NCBI RefSeq assembly: GCF_900105595.1
Contig: NZ_LT629784.1
Coordinates: 3,224,001-3,288,000, forward strand
Length of the DNA stretch: 64,000 bases
Direction: 5' to 3'
DNA from: Stappia sp. ES.058
Lineage (GTDB): Bacteria; Pseudomonadota; Alphaproteobacteria; Rhizobiales; Stappiaceae
In this document: positions 56,454 to 64,000 of the stretch, piece after piece
How the letters are laid out: every line of letters starts with the position of its first letter
Numbering within the stretch: position 1 is the first letter of the stretch
Translations under genes and position numbers: made by a program
The notes under the pieces: model-generated
Database searches by the model: none
What the model saw: only the letters and a program-made list of their open reading frames with translations
What the model was told of the DNA's origin: nothing

Positions 56454-57065
56454 ATTATCGAGACAGTTTCCCTTTCGCGACATGGATTGGGCGATGTTGC
56501 GGCTTTCAAGCATGCGGCTCCATTTCGGCATCTGATACTGCCACCCCTGATCGGAATGCAGGATTGGCTTGTCGTCTTCGCCGATCCGGTCGAGCGCCTT
56601 GGCCAGCATGTTGCGAACCAGCTTGAAGACGGGCCGCCTTGCTGTCTCAAAGGCGATGATTTCGCCGTTATAAAGGTCCATGACTGGCGACAGATAAAGC
56701 TTCTCGCCGGATACGGAGAACTCCGTGACGTCCGTGGTCCATTTCTGGTTCATCTGATCGGCGCTGATCTGCCGCTTTATAAGGTCCGGGGCCACGCGCC
56801 CGACCAGGCCCTTGTAGGAGCGGTATTTCTTCGGACGGACCAGGGATTTCAGTCCCATCTCACCCATCAGCCGCTGGACGGTCTTGTGATTGACCTTCTT
56901 TCCAAGTCCACGCAGCGCCGCCGTGACCCGGCGATAACCGTAACGTCCCTTGTGTTGATCAAAGACCGACTTGATGGTCTCTTTCAGCACGCCATGCCTG
57001 TCGGGCCGGGACAAGGCTTTATGCCTGTAATAGAACGTGCTGCGGGCAAGACCCGAAAGTCTCAA
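56454..57065 (-). pseudogene. IS150-like orfB, N-terminal fragment
   Basis: 204 residues with SGLARSTFYYRHKALSRPDR, KGRYGYRRVTAALR, and the first two catalytic Asp (QKWTTDVTEF and ILHSDQGWQYQ). It stops at ...SRKGNCLDN where the inner IS begins. In the intact form the next residues are AAMESFF, found at 55177. Confidence 0.9.
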
Positions 57066-57091
57066 CAGCCCTTCAAACGGATAGAACGGCC

Positions 57092-57628
57092 TTAACGCCT
57101 GGACGATTTGCGTCCTGTCGGCAATTGACGCGCCTGCGTTAAGGCCTCCAATTTTTTTAGGCAGGCGCTCTCCATGCGCAGTTCGCTCAACTCCGCCAGC
57201 AGCTCTTCACGGCTTTTGCTCTCATTGTCATGAGGCACATCCGTCTTTGCGGGTATCAGAGGTGGCTCTGGCATCGATCGCCGTTTTCCTTTGCGGCGTG
57301 CTGCAAGCGCATCGATTCCGCCGCGTTCATAACATCTCTGCCATTCCGAAACGCTACTGGCGTTGCGTATGTTGAAAAGCGCGGCCGTCTGCCGAAAGGA
57401 CAAACTATCGTTCCACATTCGCTGCAACACCGATAGCTTGAATGCAGCATCGTAACGGCTGAATTTTTTCGTCAGACCCGCCAAGCCATGCTCGGCATGA
57501 ACGGAAACCCATTTGCGAACCGTCCCATGGTCAATCCCGAACCGCGAACCGACATCACGAAAACTCAGATCCCCATTCAAATAACAGGAAACAACAGAAT
57601 GCTTAAATGACGTGCTGTGCCTGGTCAT
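57092..57628 (-). CDS. IS150-like transposase OrfA (outer element)
   Basis: 178 residues with two helix-turn-helix blocks (SFRDVGSRFGIDHGTVRKWVSVHAEHGLAGL and SFRQTAALFNIRNASSVSEWQRCYERGGIDAL). Near its end a run of seven A (T7 on the plus strand, 57152-57158) lies in CTA-AAA-AAA-TTG. It is the -1 slippery site by which the IS150 group makes the OrfAB fusion. Confidence 0.88.
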   Translation of the reverse strand: MTRHSTSFKHSVVSCYLNGDLSFRDVGSRFGIDHGTVRKWVSVHAEHGLAGLTKKFSRYDAAFKLSVLQRMWNDSLSFRQTAALFNIRNASSVSEWQRCYERGGIDALAARRKGKRRSMPEPPLIPAKTDVPHDNESKSREELLAELSELRMESACLKKLEALTQARQLPTGRKSSRR

Positions 57629-57676
57629 GCAAAACCCCCGAAGTTGGTGTCCAACTTTCGGGGGTCAGTTCAGCTT

Positions 57677-57691
57677 CGCGGGGCCTTTTTT
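57677..57691 (+). terminator. Right half of the split ctrA terminator
   Basis: CGCGGGGCCTTTTTT, the complement of the arm at 54939-54951 with one mismatch, ending in T6. It is separated from it by 2.7 kb of IS DNA. Confidence 0.7.
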
Positions 57692-57809
57692 ATGCAAGAG
57701 ACCCTGCGGCGCGCCGGCGCATTCCGTCCAGCCCGGGGCACCGTGCACGCGCTGCGCGATACCGCGCGTATCGGGCCGGGACCAAAAACGGCGAAAAAGG
57801 AGACCCGGG

Positions 57810-58163
57810 ATGTCGGATAAAATCAATCTTGCAGACAAGCCTGCGACCTTTGACGACAGATGGTCGCCGCGTACGGTGGCTTCCTTCAAAGGGCATGACG
57901 TCATGGTCGTCAAGGCTGAAGGTGAATTCACCTGGCACTCCCATCCCGATACCGACGACTTGTTTCTCGTCCTCAAGGGAGAAATCGATATCCAGCTGCG
58001 CGACCGGGTGGTGACACTCAAGGCCGGCGAGATGTTCGTCGTGCCGAAGAACGTCGAGCATTGCCCGTCCGCCCGCGAGGAGGCCCACCTCCTCCTGATC
58101 GAGCCCGCTGGAACGCCCAATACAGGCGATCCCGAGACCGCGGCGAGCCGCAAGGAAGCGTAG
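57810..58163 (+). CDS. Small cupin-domain protein
   Basis: A 117-residue single cupin. It has GEFTWHSHPDTDDLFLVLKGEIDI (metal-ligand His pair) and LKAGEMFVVPKNVEHCPSAREEAHLLLIEP (third His). A GGAGA site precedes the ATG at 57810. Possible ligands are metal and a small acid; the reaction is unknown. Before the IS insertions it was the next gene after ctrA's terminator. It is convergent to cheR. Confidence 0.85.
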   Translation: MSDKINLADKPATFDDRWSPRTVASFKGHDVMVVKAEGEFTWHSHPDTDDLFLVLKGEIDIQLRDRVVTLKAGEMFVVPKNVEHCPSAREEAHLLLIEPAGTPNTGDPETAASRKEA

Positions 58164-58198
58164 CCGCTCCAGGCAGGGAGCACCGAACGTCACGGATC

Positions 58199-58232
58199 AA
58201 AAAAGCGGCGGGTCCGTGGGACGCCGCCGCTT
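58199..58232 (-). terminator. Rho-independent terminator of the che operon
   Basis: On the minus strand, AAGCGGCGG/CCGCCGCTT (9-bp stem, 12-base loop) is followed by T6 (A6 at 58199-58204). It lies just downstream of cheR. Confidence 0.75.
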
Positions 58233-58272
58233 CTGCTGTTCGGTGATTTGCCGGCTCCGGCCGGCCTTCAGC

Positions 58273-59133
58273 CTATCCGGCGACGCGCGCGCGAAACGCG
58301 CTCTGGCCGGCGGTTTGTCCGGCCACGGTCGTTTGATAGAGACCGCGATGATCGGGCACCGGACGGAAGGCATCGGTCAGTCCGACGACCGTTTCCGCCG
58401 CGCCGAGCACGAGATAGCCGTCGTTCGGCAGTTGGCGGGCCATACGCTGCAACACGTCGATCTTGGTGGTCTGGTCAAAGTAGATCAAGACGTTGCGGCA
58501 AAACAGAATGTCGAACGTGCCGAGGGTGGAGAAATTCTCCAGAAGATTGAGCCGGCGCCACTGCACCATCGAGCGGATCTCGGGTTTGATCTGCCAAAGA
58601 TCACCCTTCTGGGTAAAATACTTGAGCAGCATCTGGATCGGCAGGCCGCGCTGGACCTCGAACTGGCTGTAGATGCCGTTTTTCGCCTTGTCGAGCACCT
58701 CGCCGGACAGATCCGTACCCAGAATCTCGACGCGGAACCCGCCGACCTTCTGGGCTTCTTCCTTGAGGCAAATGGCCAGCGAATATGGCTCCTGCCCGGT
58801 GGACGCAGCCGCGCACCAGATGCGGATCGTGCGCCGGTCGGCCCGCGCCTTCAGCATTGCCGGCAGCATGGTCTCCCGGAAATGCTTGAACGGCGTGGTG
58901 TCGCGGAAGAAGAAGGATTCGTTGGTGGTCATGGCCTCGACGACGTCGGAGGCGACCTGCGTCGCACCGGGCCTTTGCATGGCCTGTACCAGCTCCGCCA
59001 GACCCGCAAGACCGTGGCGACGCGCGACCGGCAACAACCGGCTTTCCACGAGATATTGCTTTTCGTTGCTCAGTACGAGCCCGGATTGGGATTTCAGGTA
59101 CTGCTTGAGATACTCGAACTGGGACGCAATCAC
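58273..59133 (-). CDS. cheR: Chemotaxis protein methyltransferase CheR
   Basis: A 286-residue SAM methyltransferase. It has the N-terminal CheR helical domain (YLVESRLLPVARRHGLAGLAELVQAM), TNESFFFRDTTPFKHF, IWCAAASTGQEPYSLAI (SAM motif I), LGTDLSGEVLDKAKNGIYSQFEVQRGLP, and FDILFCRNVLIYFDQ. It methylates receptor glutamates. Its ATG overlaps the cheB stop as ATGA. It is last in the operon. Confidence 0.95.
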   Translation of the reverse strand: MIASQFEYLKQYLKSQSGLVLSNEKQYLVESRLLPVARRHGLAGLAELVQAMQRPGATQVASDVVEAMTTNESFFFRDTTPFKHFRETMLPAMLKARADRRTIRIWCAAASTGQEPYSLAICLKEEAQKVGGFRVEILGTDLSGEVLDKAKNGIYSQFEVQRGLPIQMLLKYFTQKGDLWQIKPEIRSMVQWRRLNLLENFSTLGTFDILFCRNVLIYFDQTTKIDVLQRMARQLPNDGYLVLGAAETVVGLTDAFRPVPDHRGLYQTTVAGQTAGQSAFRARVAG

Positions 59134-60347
59134 CTGAGACCTCCACTCAACAAACCGACAACCTTCGCTCCGATCCGGGAGATCGGCAGAATGTCGCTAC
59201 ACAAACCCGTATGGGCCGCCGCGCCAGGCATCCCCCAGACAACACTGCTGGCTTCGTCCTGCGCGATGATGCTTCCGCCGCCGGCGGAAATCGTCCGCAC
59301 GCCGTTGGCGCCGTCATGCCCCATTCCGGTCAGTACGATGGCAAGCGTCGCCGAGCCGTAGACCTTGGCCACGCTGTCGAACAGCGGATCGACGGCGGGC
59401 TTGCAGAAATTGACAGGCGGCCCGTCTTCCAGACAAGCGACCGGCTGGCCGCCATCCTTTTTCAAGATCATGTGCTTTCCGCCAGGCGCGACGTAGATGT
59501 GTCCGGGCTTGAGCACTTCTCCGTCTTCCGCTTCCTTTGCGGGCCGCATCGCCGCCTTGGCGAGATGTTCGGCCAGGATCGCGGTAAAGGTCGGCGGCAT
59601 GTGCTGCGTCACCACGACGGGAACGTCGCGGATTGCCGTGCCGATTTCGGCGAGAACCTGCTGAAGCGCCTGCGGACCGCCGGTCGACGACCCGATCGCG
59701 ACGATGCGCGGCTTCACGTTCGAATACGGCCGCGTCTTCAAGGCCGGCTTGGCGACCGCCAGAGCCGGCGCCGCGGCCATGCGGCTGTAGCCTTGTGCTG
59801 CGCTCGCTGCCCGCGAAACGGGCATTTGCGATACAGTCTGGCCGGCGCTCGTCTGCGCGCGCATCTGCCGGCCGCCGAAGGTGGGAGAGGCCCGCTTGCG
59901 TTCGCCGAGCGCCTTGATCTTCTCGATCAGCTCGCGGCGAAAATCGACCGATGTGGTCACCTCGCTGGTCGATTCCGGCTTCGGAACATAGTCCTGGGCC
60001 CCCAGCGAAAGCGCGCGCAGACTGATTTCCGCATTGCGCCGGGTAAGTGTCGACGCCATGACGACGATGAGGTCGCGCTTTTTCTTCAGCATCAGCGGAA
60101 GGGCGGTCAGACCGTCCATTTCCGGCATCTCGATATCGAGAACCACGACGTCGGGACTGCTGCGTTCGACATCGTCAACGGCCAGCTTGCCGTTGCGGTG
60201 CGAGGCGACAAGATGCAATCCCGGATCCGCCTCCACCCAACGGCTCAGGAGCCCCCGGATGACCACGGAATCATCCACGACCATGACACGGATACGATCC
60301 GGGTTTGCGCCGCCTTGGGTAAGGGGCGCGGTTGAAGAAGCGATCAT
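59130..60347 (-). CDS. cheB: Chemotaxis methylesterase CheB
   Basis: A 405-residue protein with an N-terminal receiver (Asp71 in VVVLDIEMPEMDGL), a linker of about 90 residues and a C-terminal methylesterase. Catalytic residues are Ser in IGSSTGGPQAL, His in VTQHMPPTF and Asp in GMGHDGANG. It removes receptor methyl groups on phosphorylation by CheA. The linker is longer and more Ala/Gln-rich than in E. coli. Confidence 0.95.
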   Translation of the reverse strand: MIASSTAPLTQGGANPDRIRVMVVDDSVVIRGLLSRWVEADPGLHLVASHRNGKLAVDDVERSSPDVVVLDIEMPEMDGLTALPLMLKKKRDLIVVMASTLTRRNAEISLRALSLGAQDYVPKPESTSEVTTSVDFRRELIEKIKALGERKRASPTFGGRQMRAQTSAGQTVSQMPVSRAASAAQGYSRMAAAPALAVAKPALKTRPYSNVKPRIVAIGSSTGGPQALQQVLAEIGTAIRDVPVVVTQHMPPTFTAILAEHLAKAAMRPAKEAEDGEVLKPGHIYVAPGGKHMILKKDGGQPVACLEDGPPVNFCKPAVDPLFDSVAKVYGSATLAIVLTGMGHDGANGVRTISAGGGSIIAQDEASSVVWGMPGAAAHTGLCSDILPISRIGAKVVGLLSGGLR

Positions 60348-60369
60348 GTAATGGACCCCGCAAGGGTGA

Positions 60370-60735
60370 CTAGATAAGTCCGGTTTCCTGGAACTTCGCT
60401 TCCACGATGTCCTTGTCGAACGGCTTCATGATGTATTCGTTTGCCCCGGCCCGCATCGCGCGGGTGATATGGGCAACGTCGTTCTCCGTGGTGCAGAAGA
60501 CGACGATCGGCTGATCCCCCCCTTCCTCGCGACGAAGGGAAAGCAGAAACTCAAGGCCATCCATTTCCGGCATGTTCCAGTCAAGCAGGATCGCGTCCGG
60601 CATCTGCTGGCGGCAGATCTCAAGCGCCTTGAGACCGTCCTCGGCTTCCGAAATGGAGAATTCGAGATCCTCCAGAATGCGTCGCGCCACCTTGCGGATA
60701 ACGCTGGAATCGTCGACGACGAGACAATGCTTCAT
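60370..60735 (-). CDS. cheY: CheY-like response regulator
   Basis: A 121-residue lone receiver. It has the acid pocket VVDDSSVIRK, the phosphoacceptor Asp52 in AILLDWNMPEMDGL, the switch Thr in FCTTEND, and Lys in MKPFDKDI. The ATG at 60735 is chosen from context; the frame is open to 60843. Inside the che operon it is most likely a motor-binding or phosphate-sink CheY. Confidence 0.92.
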   Translation of the reverse strand: MKHCLVVDDSSVIRKVARRILEDLEFSISEAEDGLKALEICRQQMPDAILLDWNMPEMDGLEFLLSLRREEGGDQPIVVFCTTENDVAHITRAMRAGANEYIMKPFDKDIVEAKFQETGLI

Positions 60736-60790
60736 GTCAGTTTCTCCCGAGTGCCGATATCGGCAGGTCGTTCCCAGGGACAGGGACCGG

Positions 60791-61273
60791 TCAAGCGGCG
60801 ACCTTGGGCTGTTCCACCATTGCCGAGAACAGCCGTGCCACATCGAGGATGATCATCAATTTTCCGTCCAGGCGATGAACGCCGCCGGAAATCTCCGCCC
60901 AGCGCTTGTCGAGGTTGGACGGGTTCGGCTCCTGCGACGACGAGGAAAGCCGCAGCACCTCGCCGACCGTGTCGATCACCAGCCCGTAGCTCTCGCCCTT
61001 TTGCTCGATGCCGACGGCCATCACCTGCGCTCCCTCGTCCCTGTCGGGAAGATGCAGGAGCTTGCGCATGTCGATCGCAGTCACGATACGACCGCGCAGG
61101 TTCAGCACGCCGGCGACCTGCGGTGCGGCCAGAGGCACGCGGGTGACCCGTTCGGGTACGAACACGTCATGCACCTGGCTGATTGGCAGGCCGAACAGCT
61201 GGCCGCCGATCACGACGGTCACAAACTGAATGACATCGTCGGCATTGGATGCGTGATTGTCGTTGTTTCTCAT
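60791..61273 (-). CDS. cheW: Chemotaxis coupling protein CheW
   Basis: A 160-residue CheW. It has FVTVVIGGQLFGLPISQVHDVFVPERVTRVPLAAPQVAGVLNLRGRIVTAIDMRKLL (the NLRG block is diagnostic) and GLVIDTVGEVLRL. It bridges receptors and CheA. Its start overlaps the cheA stop (ATGA at 61270-61273). Confidence 0.95.
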   Translation of the reverse strand: MRNNDNHASNADDVIQFVTVVIGGQLFGLPISQVHDVFVPERVTRVPLAAPQVAGVLNLRGRIVTAIDMRKLLHLPDRDEGAQVMAVGIEQKGESYGLVIDTVGEVLRLSSSSQEPNPSNLDKRWAEISGGVHRLDGKLMIILDVARLFSAMVEQPKVAA

Positions 61274-64000
61274 GCCGCAATCCCCACTTCACCCGAGAAC
61301 AGGTCCTTCAAGGAGGCGATCAGCCCCGGCCTGTCGAATTTCGCCACATAGTCGTCGAAACCGGCCTGACGTCCGCGTTCGATCGATGCCGGAGAGACAA
61401 CGGCCGAAAGGGCCAGGATCGGCATCTTGCGGAACCGTGGATCGCGGCGCAGCGCCTCGCAGAACTCGAAGCCGTTGATTTCCGGCATTTCGATGTCGCT
61501 GACGATCGCCTGGAACACGTCGCCGTTTTCCAGCAGCTCGAACGCATGCTGAGCGCCCTGGCAGGCCGTCACATCGTAGCCGGCGGCCTTGAGAACGGGC
61601 GTCAGCATATTGCGGAAAAAGGCGCTGTCGTCGACCAGAAGAACCTTCTTGGTCAGCGCGGCAATATCCATTTCCTTGCGCATGAACCAGTCCTCGAAGG
61701 CCTGGGGCAGGAAGTAGCCGAGATCGATGATCTCGGTCGCCTTGTCCTTGATGACGGCCGACCCCAGGACACCGGCCCGGTCGGAACCGACCTCGATGTT
61801 CATGCGGTCCTCGACGATGTCGACGATCTCGTCGACGACGAGACCCATCGACCGACCCGCGTCGGAGAAGACCAGCATCGGCTGGGTGCCTTCCGAGCGG
61901 CGCGTCTGCGCCGGATCGATGTAGACCAGCGGCATCAGCGAGCCGCGATACTGCACGAGGTCGCGTCCGTTGGAATGCTCGATCTTGGTGACGTCGAACT
62001 CTTCCAGACGCGTGACCAGCGAGAGCGGAACCGCCTTGGGTTCGGCCGATCCGGCCCTGAACAGAAGCATCGACACGGTCGACTGGCCGTCGAGCGCGGA
62101 GGTGACCGCCTCTTCGTGCTGCTTGCGCTCTTCCTCGGCCACCACGCTGGAGGCATGGCTCGCCATGGCGGAAGATACCCCGTTCGGATCGATGATCATG
62201 ATTACCGCGCCGTCACCGAGAATGGTGTTGCCGGAGAACATGGTCAGGTTTCGCAGCATCGTCGACATCGGCTTGACGACGATTTCCTCCGTGTGGAAGA
62301 CCCCGTCGACGACGACGCCGAAGGTTTCGCTGCCCACCTGCATCACGACGATGAAACCCGTGTCGGAATTCGTCTCCGCATCGACGGCGGCGGGGTTGGC
62401 CCCAAGCAGATAGGACATCTGCACCAGCGGCAGCAGCTTGTTGCGCAGCCGCAGGACGGGCGTGTCCTTGATCCGTTCGATGCGCGGTTCTGAATTGTCC
62501 TGGACCCGAACCAGTTCGACGACCGACAGTTGCGGAATGGCATAGCGGTCGCCGCCAGCCTCGACGATCAGCGCCGAAACGATGGCCAGCGTCAGCGGGA
62601 TCTTGATGATGAAGGCCGATCCCTTGCCCTGGACAGAGCGCAGGTCGATCGAGCCGCCGATCAGTTCGACATTGTTGCGCACCACATCCATGCCGACGCC
62701 GCGGCCGGACACGCTGGTGACATTCGCCGCCGTCGAGAACCCTGCGGCGAAGATGAACTTGTGGATCTGCTGATCCGTCATCTTTTCCAGCTCGGCCTCG
62801 GTGGAGATCCCGCGTTCCAGCACCTTGGCCTTGACCCGGTCGACGTCAATGCCACGACCGTCGTCCCGCACCTCGATGATGATATGGCCGCCTTCATGGT
62901 AGGCGGACAGCGTGATCGTGCCCTTCTCGGACTTTCCGAGAGTGCGTCGGTCAGCCGGCATCTCCAGGCCGTGGTCGGCGGAGTTGCGGATCATGTGGGT
63001 GAGCGGATCCTTGATCAGCTCCAGCACCTGACGGTCAAGCTCGGTTTCCGCGCCGAGCATTTCCAGCTCGATCGGCTTCTCGAGTTCCTGACTGAGATCG
63101 CGAACGATACGGGGAAGCTTCTGCCAGGCATTTCCGATCGGCTGCATGCGCGTCTTCATGACGCCTTCCTGCAGCTCCGCGGTCACGTTGGACAGCCGCT
63201 GCAACGGCACCTTGAATTCGGAATCCTCGTGACGGCGCACGATTTCCAGAAGCTGGTTCCTCGTCAGCACCAGTTCGGAGACCATGGTCATCAGGTCTTC
63301 CAGCGTGTCGACCGCAACACGGATCGACTGGCTGGAGACAGATGCCTTCTTTTCGACGGGCTCCTTGGGGGCGGGCTCTTCCTTGGCCTTGGCCTTGGCC
63401 ACTTCGACCAGGGGTGCGGCAGCAACCGGAGCCGCTTCCACCTCGACCTCGTGATCGAGCTCTTCCTCTGTCGCGCTGACGGGAAGGTCGACCTCGCACT
63501 CCGCCTCGCGGAAGGCCCGCTCCAGATCGTCAAGCGATACCTCGCCCGGACGCAACGGACGCTCAAGGCTCTGCTCGGCGGCATCCGCCTCGTCCGGCTG
63601 TTCGGCCGCCGCCTCCGGCTCACCCTTGGTGTCGGCAGACAGGGACAACCGCTCAAGCTCGGAAATCAGATCGACGTCGCTGCCTTCCGGCTCCGCGCCG
63701 TTGGCCGCCTCGAGATCCGCAAGGATCTCCTTGATGCGATCGATCGACGTCAGGATCAGCGACACCGCCTCCTGGGTGACAGGCGCTCCATCACGGAACT
63801 TGCCCATCAGCGTCTCAGCCGCATGAGCCAACGCTTCCAGCCGGGGCAACCCGAGGAACCCGCAAGTCCCCTTGATGGTATGAACCAATCGGAAAACGTT
63901 ATCTAGAATCTTCGCGTTGTTCGGTTCTTGCTCGAACTTCACGAGTTCGACGTCGACGACGTCAAGGCTCTCGTTCGTTTCGGTTAGGAACTCGCTAAGC
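61270..64000 (-). CDS. cheA: CheA hybrid histidine kinase (N-terminus beyond right edge)
   Basis: About 910 residues are visible; the frame runs on at the right edge. In order there is an Hpt domain (FRLVHTIKGTCGFLG, phospho-His), an acidic linker (Glu/Ala-rich, P2-like), the dimerisation domain (VSELVLTRNQLLEIVRR), an HATPase_c domain (LTHMIRNSADHGLEMP; VRDDGRGIDVDRV; GRGVGMDVV), one CheW-like domain (GGDRYAIPQLSVVELVRV), a second CheW-like stretch (LLFRAGSAEPKAVPLSLVTRLEEF) and a C-terminal receiver (VLLVDDSAFFRNML; IVSDIEMPEINGFEFCEALR). It is longer than standard CheA because of the added CheW-like and receiver domains. Confidence 0.93.
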   Translation of the reverse strand, partial: LSEFLTETNESLDVVDVELVKFEQEPNNAKILDNVFRLVHTIKGTCGFLGLPRLEALAHAAETLMGKFRDGAPVTQEAVSLILTSIDRIKEILADLEAANGAEPEGSDVDLISELERLSLSADTKGEPEAAAEQPDEADAAEQSLERPLRPGEVSLDDLERAFREAECEVDLPVSATEEELDHEVEVEAAPVAAAPLVEVAKAKAKEEPAPKEPVEKKASVSSQSIRVAVDTLEDLMTMVSELVLTRNQLLEIVRRHEDSEFKVPLQRLSNVTAELQEGVMKTRMQPIGNAWQKLPRIVRDLSQELEKPIELEMLGAETELDRQVLELIKDPLTHMIRNSADHGLEMPADRRTLGKSEKGTITLSAYHEGGHIIIEVRDDGRGIDVDRVKAKVLERGISTEAELEKMTDQQIHKFIFAAGFSTAANVTSVSGRGVGMDVVRNNVELIGGSIDLRSVQGKGSAFIIKIPLTLAIVSALIVEAGGDRYAIPQLSVVELVRVQDNSEPRIERIKDTPVLRLRNKLLPLVQMSYLLGANPAAVDAETNSDTGFIVVMQVGSETFGVVVDGVFHTEEIVVKPMSTMLRNLTMFSGNTILGDGAVIMIIDPNGVSSAMASHASSVVAEEERKQHEEAVTSALDGQSTVSMLLFRAGSAEPKAVPLSLVTRLEEFDVTKIEHSNGRDLVQYRGSLMPLVYIDPAQTRRSEGTQPMLVFSDAGRSMGLVVDEIVDIVEDRMNIEVGSDRAGVLGSAVIKDKATEIIDLGYFLPQAFEDWFMRKEMDIAALTKKVLLVDDSAFFRNMLTPVLKAAGYDVTACQGAQHAFELLENGDVFQAIVSDIEMPEINGFEFCEALRRDPRFRKMPILALSAVVSPASIERGRQAGFDDYVAKFDRPGLIASLKDLFSGEVGIAA

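Larger units (their letters stand above)
54955..57673 (-). mobile_element. IS3-family (IS150-like) element, interrupted by a second IS
   Basis: Terminal inverted repeats begin CTGAACTGACCCC at the left (54955) and reversed at the right (to 57673), continuing as TTAAAGTTGGACA and CGAAAGTTGGACA. The flanking CTT (54952-54954 and 57674-57676) is a 3-bp target duplication. OrfA and OrfB are on the minus strand. The insertion point is the loop of the ctrA terminator. An inner IS (55181-56453) cuts orfB, so this element is inactive. Confidence 0.85.

Noticed and set aside
1..64000. CRISPR arrays, tRNA or rRNA genes
   Set aside because: No direct-repeat/spacer pattern and no cloverleaf with a TTCGA arm and acceptor stem was found by eye.

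Overview
The window looks like chromosome from a GC-rich alphaproteobacterium, most likely of the order Hyphomicrobiales (Rhizobiales). The evidence is a CtrA master regulator beside fliI/fliJ and a cheAWYBR operon, a cluster of GANTC (CcrM-type) sites in front of ctrA, an Irr-type iron control element in front of bacterioferritin, a DUF2336 protein, and Rhizobiales-style urea, dipeptide and hydroxyproline genes. A marine or Stappia-like relative is a guess, not something the sequence proves.

Region 1 (1-14.9 kb) is the most unusual part and reads as a dedicated membrane-lipid locus. A minus-strand operon runs serine-palmitoyltransferase-like enzyme > DUF4833 exported protein > myo-inositol-phosphate synthase > eukaryote-like 3-ketosphinganine reductase > divergent CDP-diacylglycerol synthase. 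Around it lie a PgpA-like lipid phosphatase, two LptF/LptG-like permeases, a sugar/choline-type nucleotidyltransferase and a CDP-alcohol phosphatidyltransferase that runs off the left edge. Immediately upstream a second operon makes 2-aminoethylphosphonate (AEP): 2OG-Fe dioxygenase > PEP mutase fused to a nucleotidyltransferase > phosphonopyruvate decarboxylase > AEP transaminase. The combined reading is a sphingoid backbone plus inositol-phosphate and/or (hydroxylated) aminoethylphosphonate head groups, with LptFG-like proteins as possible exporters. The product is an inference; no ceramide synthase is visible here.

Region 2 (15-35 kb) is mostly housekeeping and accessory metabolism: acrylyl-CoA reductase (acuI), an MmeI-like type IIL restriction-modification gene split by an in-frame amber codon, a class III CoA-transferase, the urtABCDE urea transporter behind an NtrC/sigma-54-like control region, an SDR, a DUF2177 membrane protein, bacterioferritin, a class-3 lipase, an exported hydratase-like protein, Tex and a RecD-like helicase.

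Region 3 (35-46 kb) holds hydroxyproline epimerase with an FAD D-amino-acid dehydrogenase, an arsenite-resistance operon (arsR-acr3-MFS) with a clear operator, and a complete dppABCDF dipeptide transporter. A 262-bp MITE-like element (46,446-46,707) sits exactly at the stop codon of the next gene, an MscS-family channel.

Region 4 (49-64 kb) carries a DUF2336 protein, small envelope proteins, fliJ/fliI, ctrA, a cupin protein and a chemotaxis operon cheA(partial)-cheW-cheY-cheB-cheR. Between ctrA and the cupin gene an IS3-family element has inserted into the loop of ctrA's own rho-independent terminator, and a second IS3-family element has then inserted inside the first one's transposase. No tRNA, rRNA or CRISPR array was seen.
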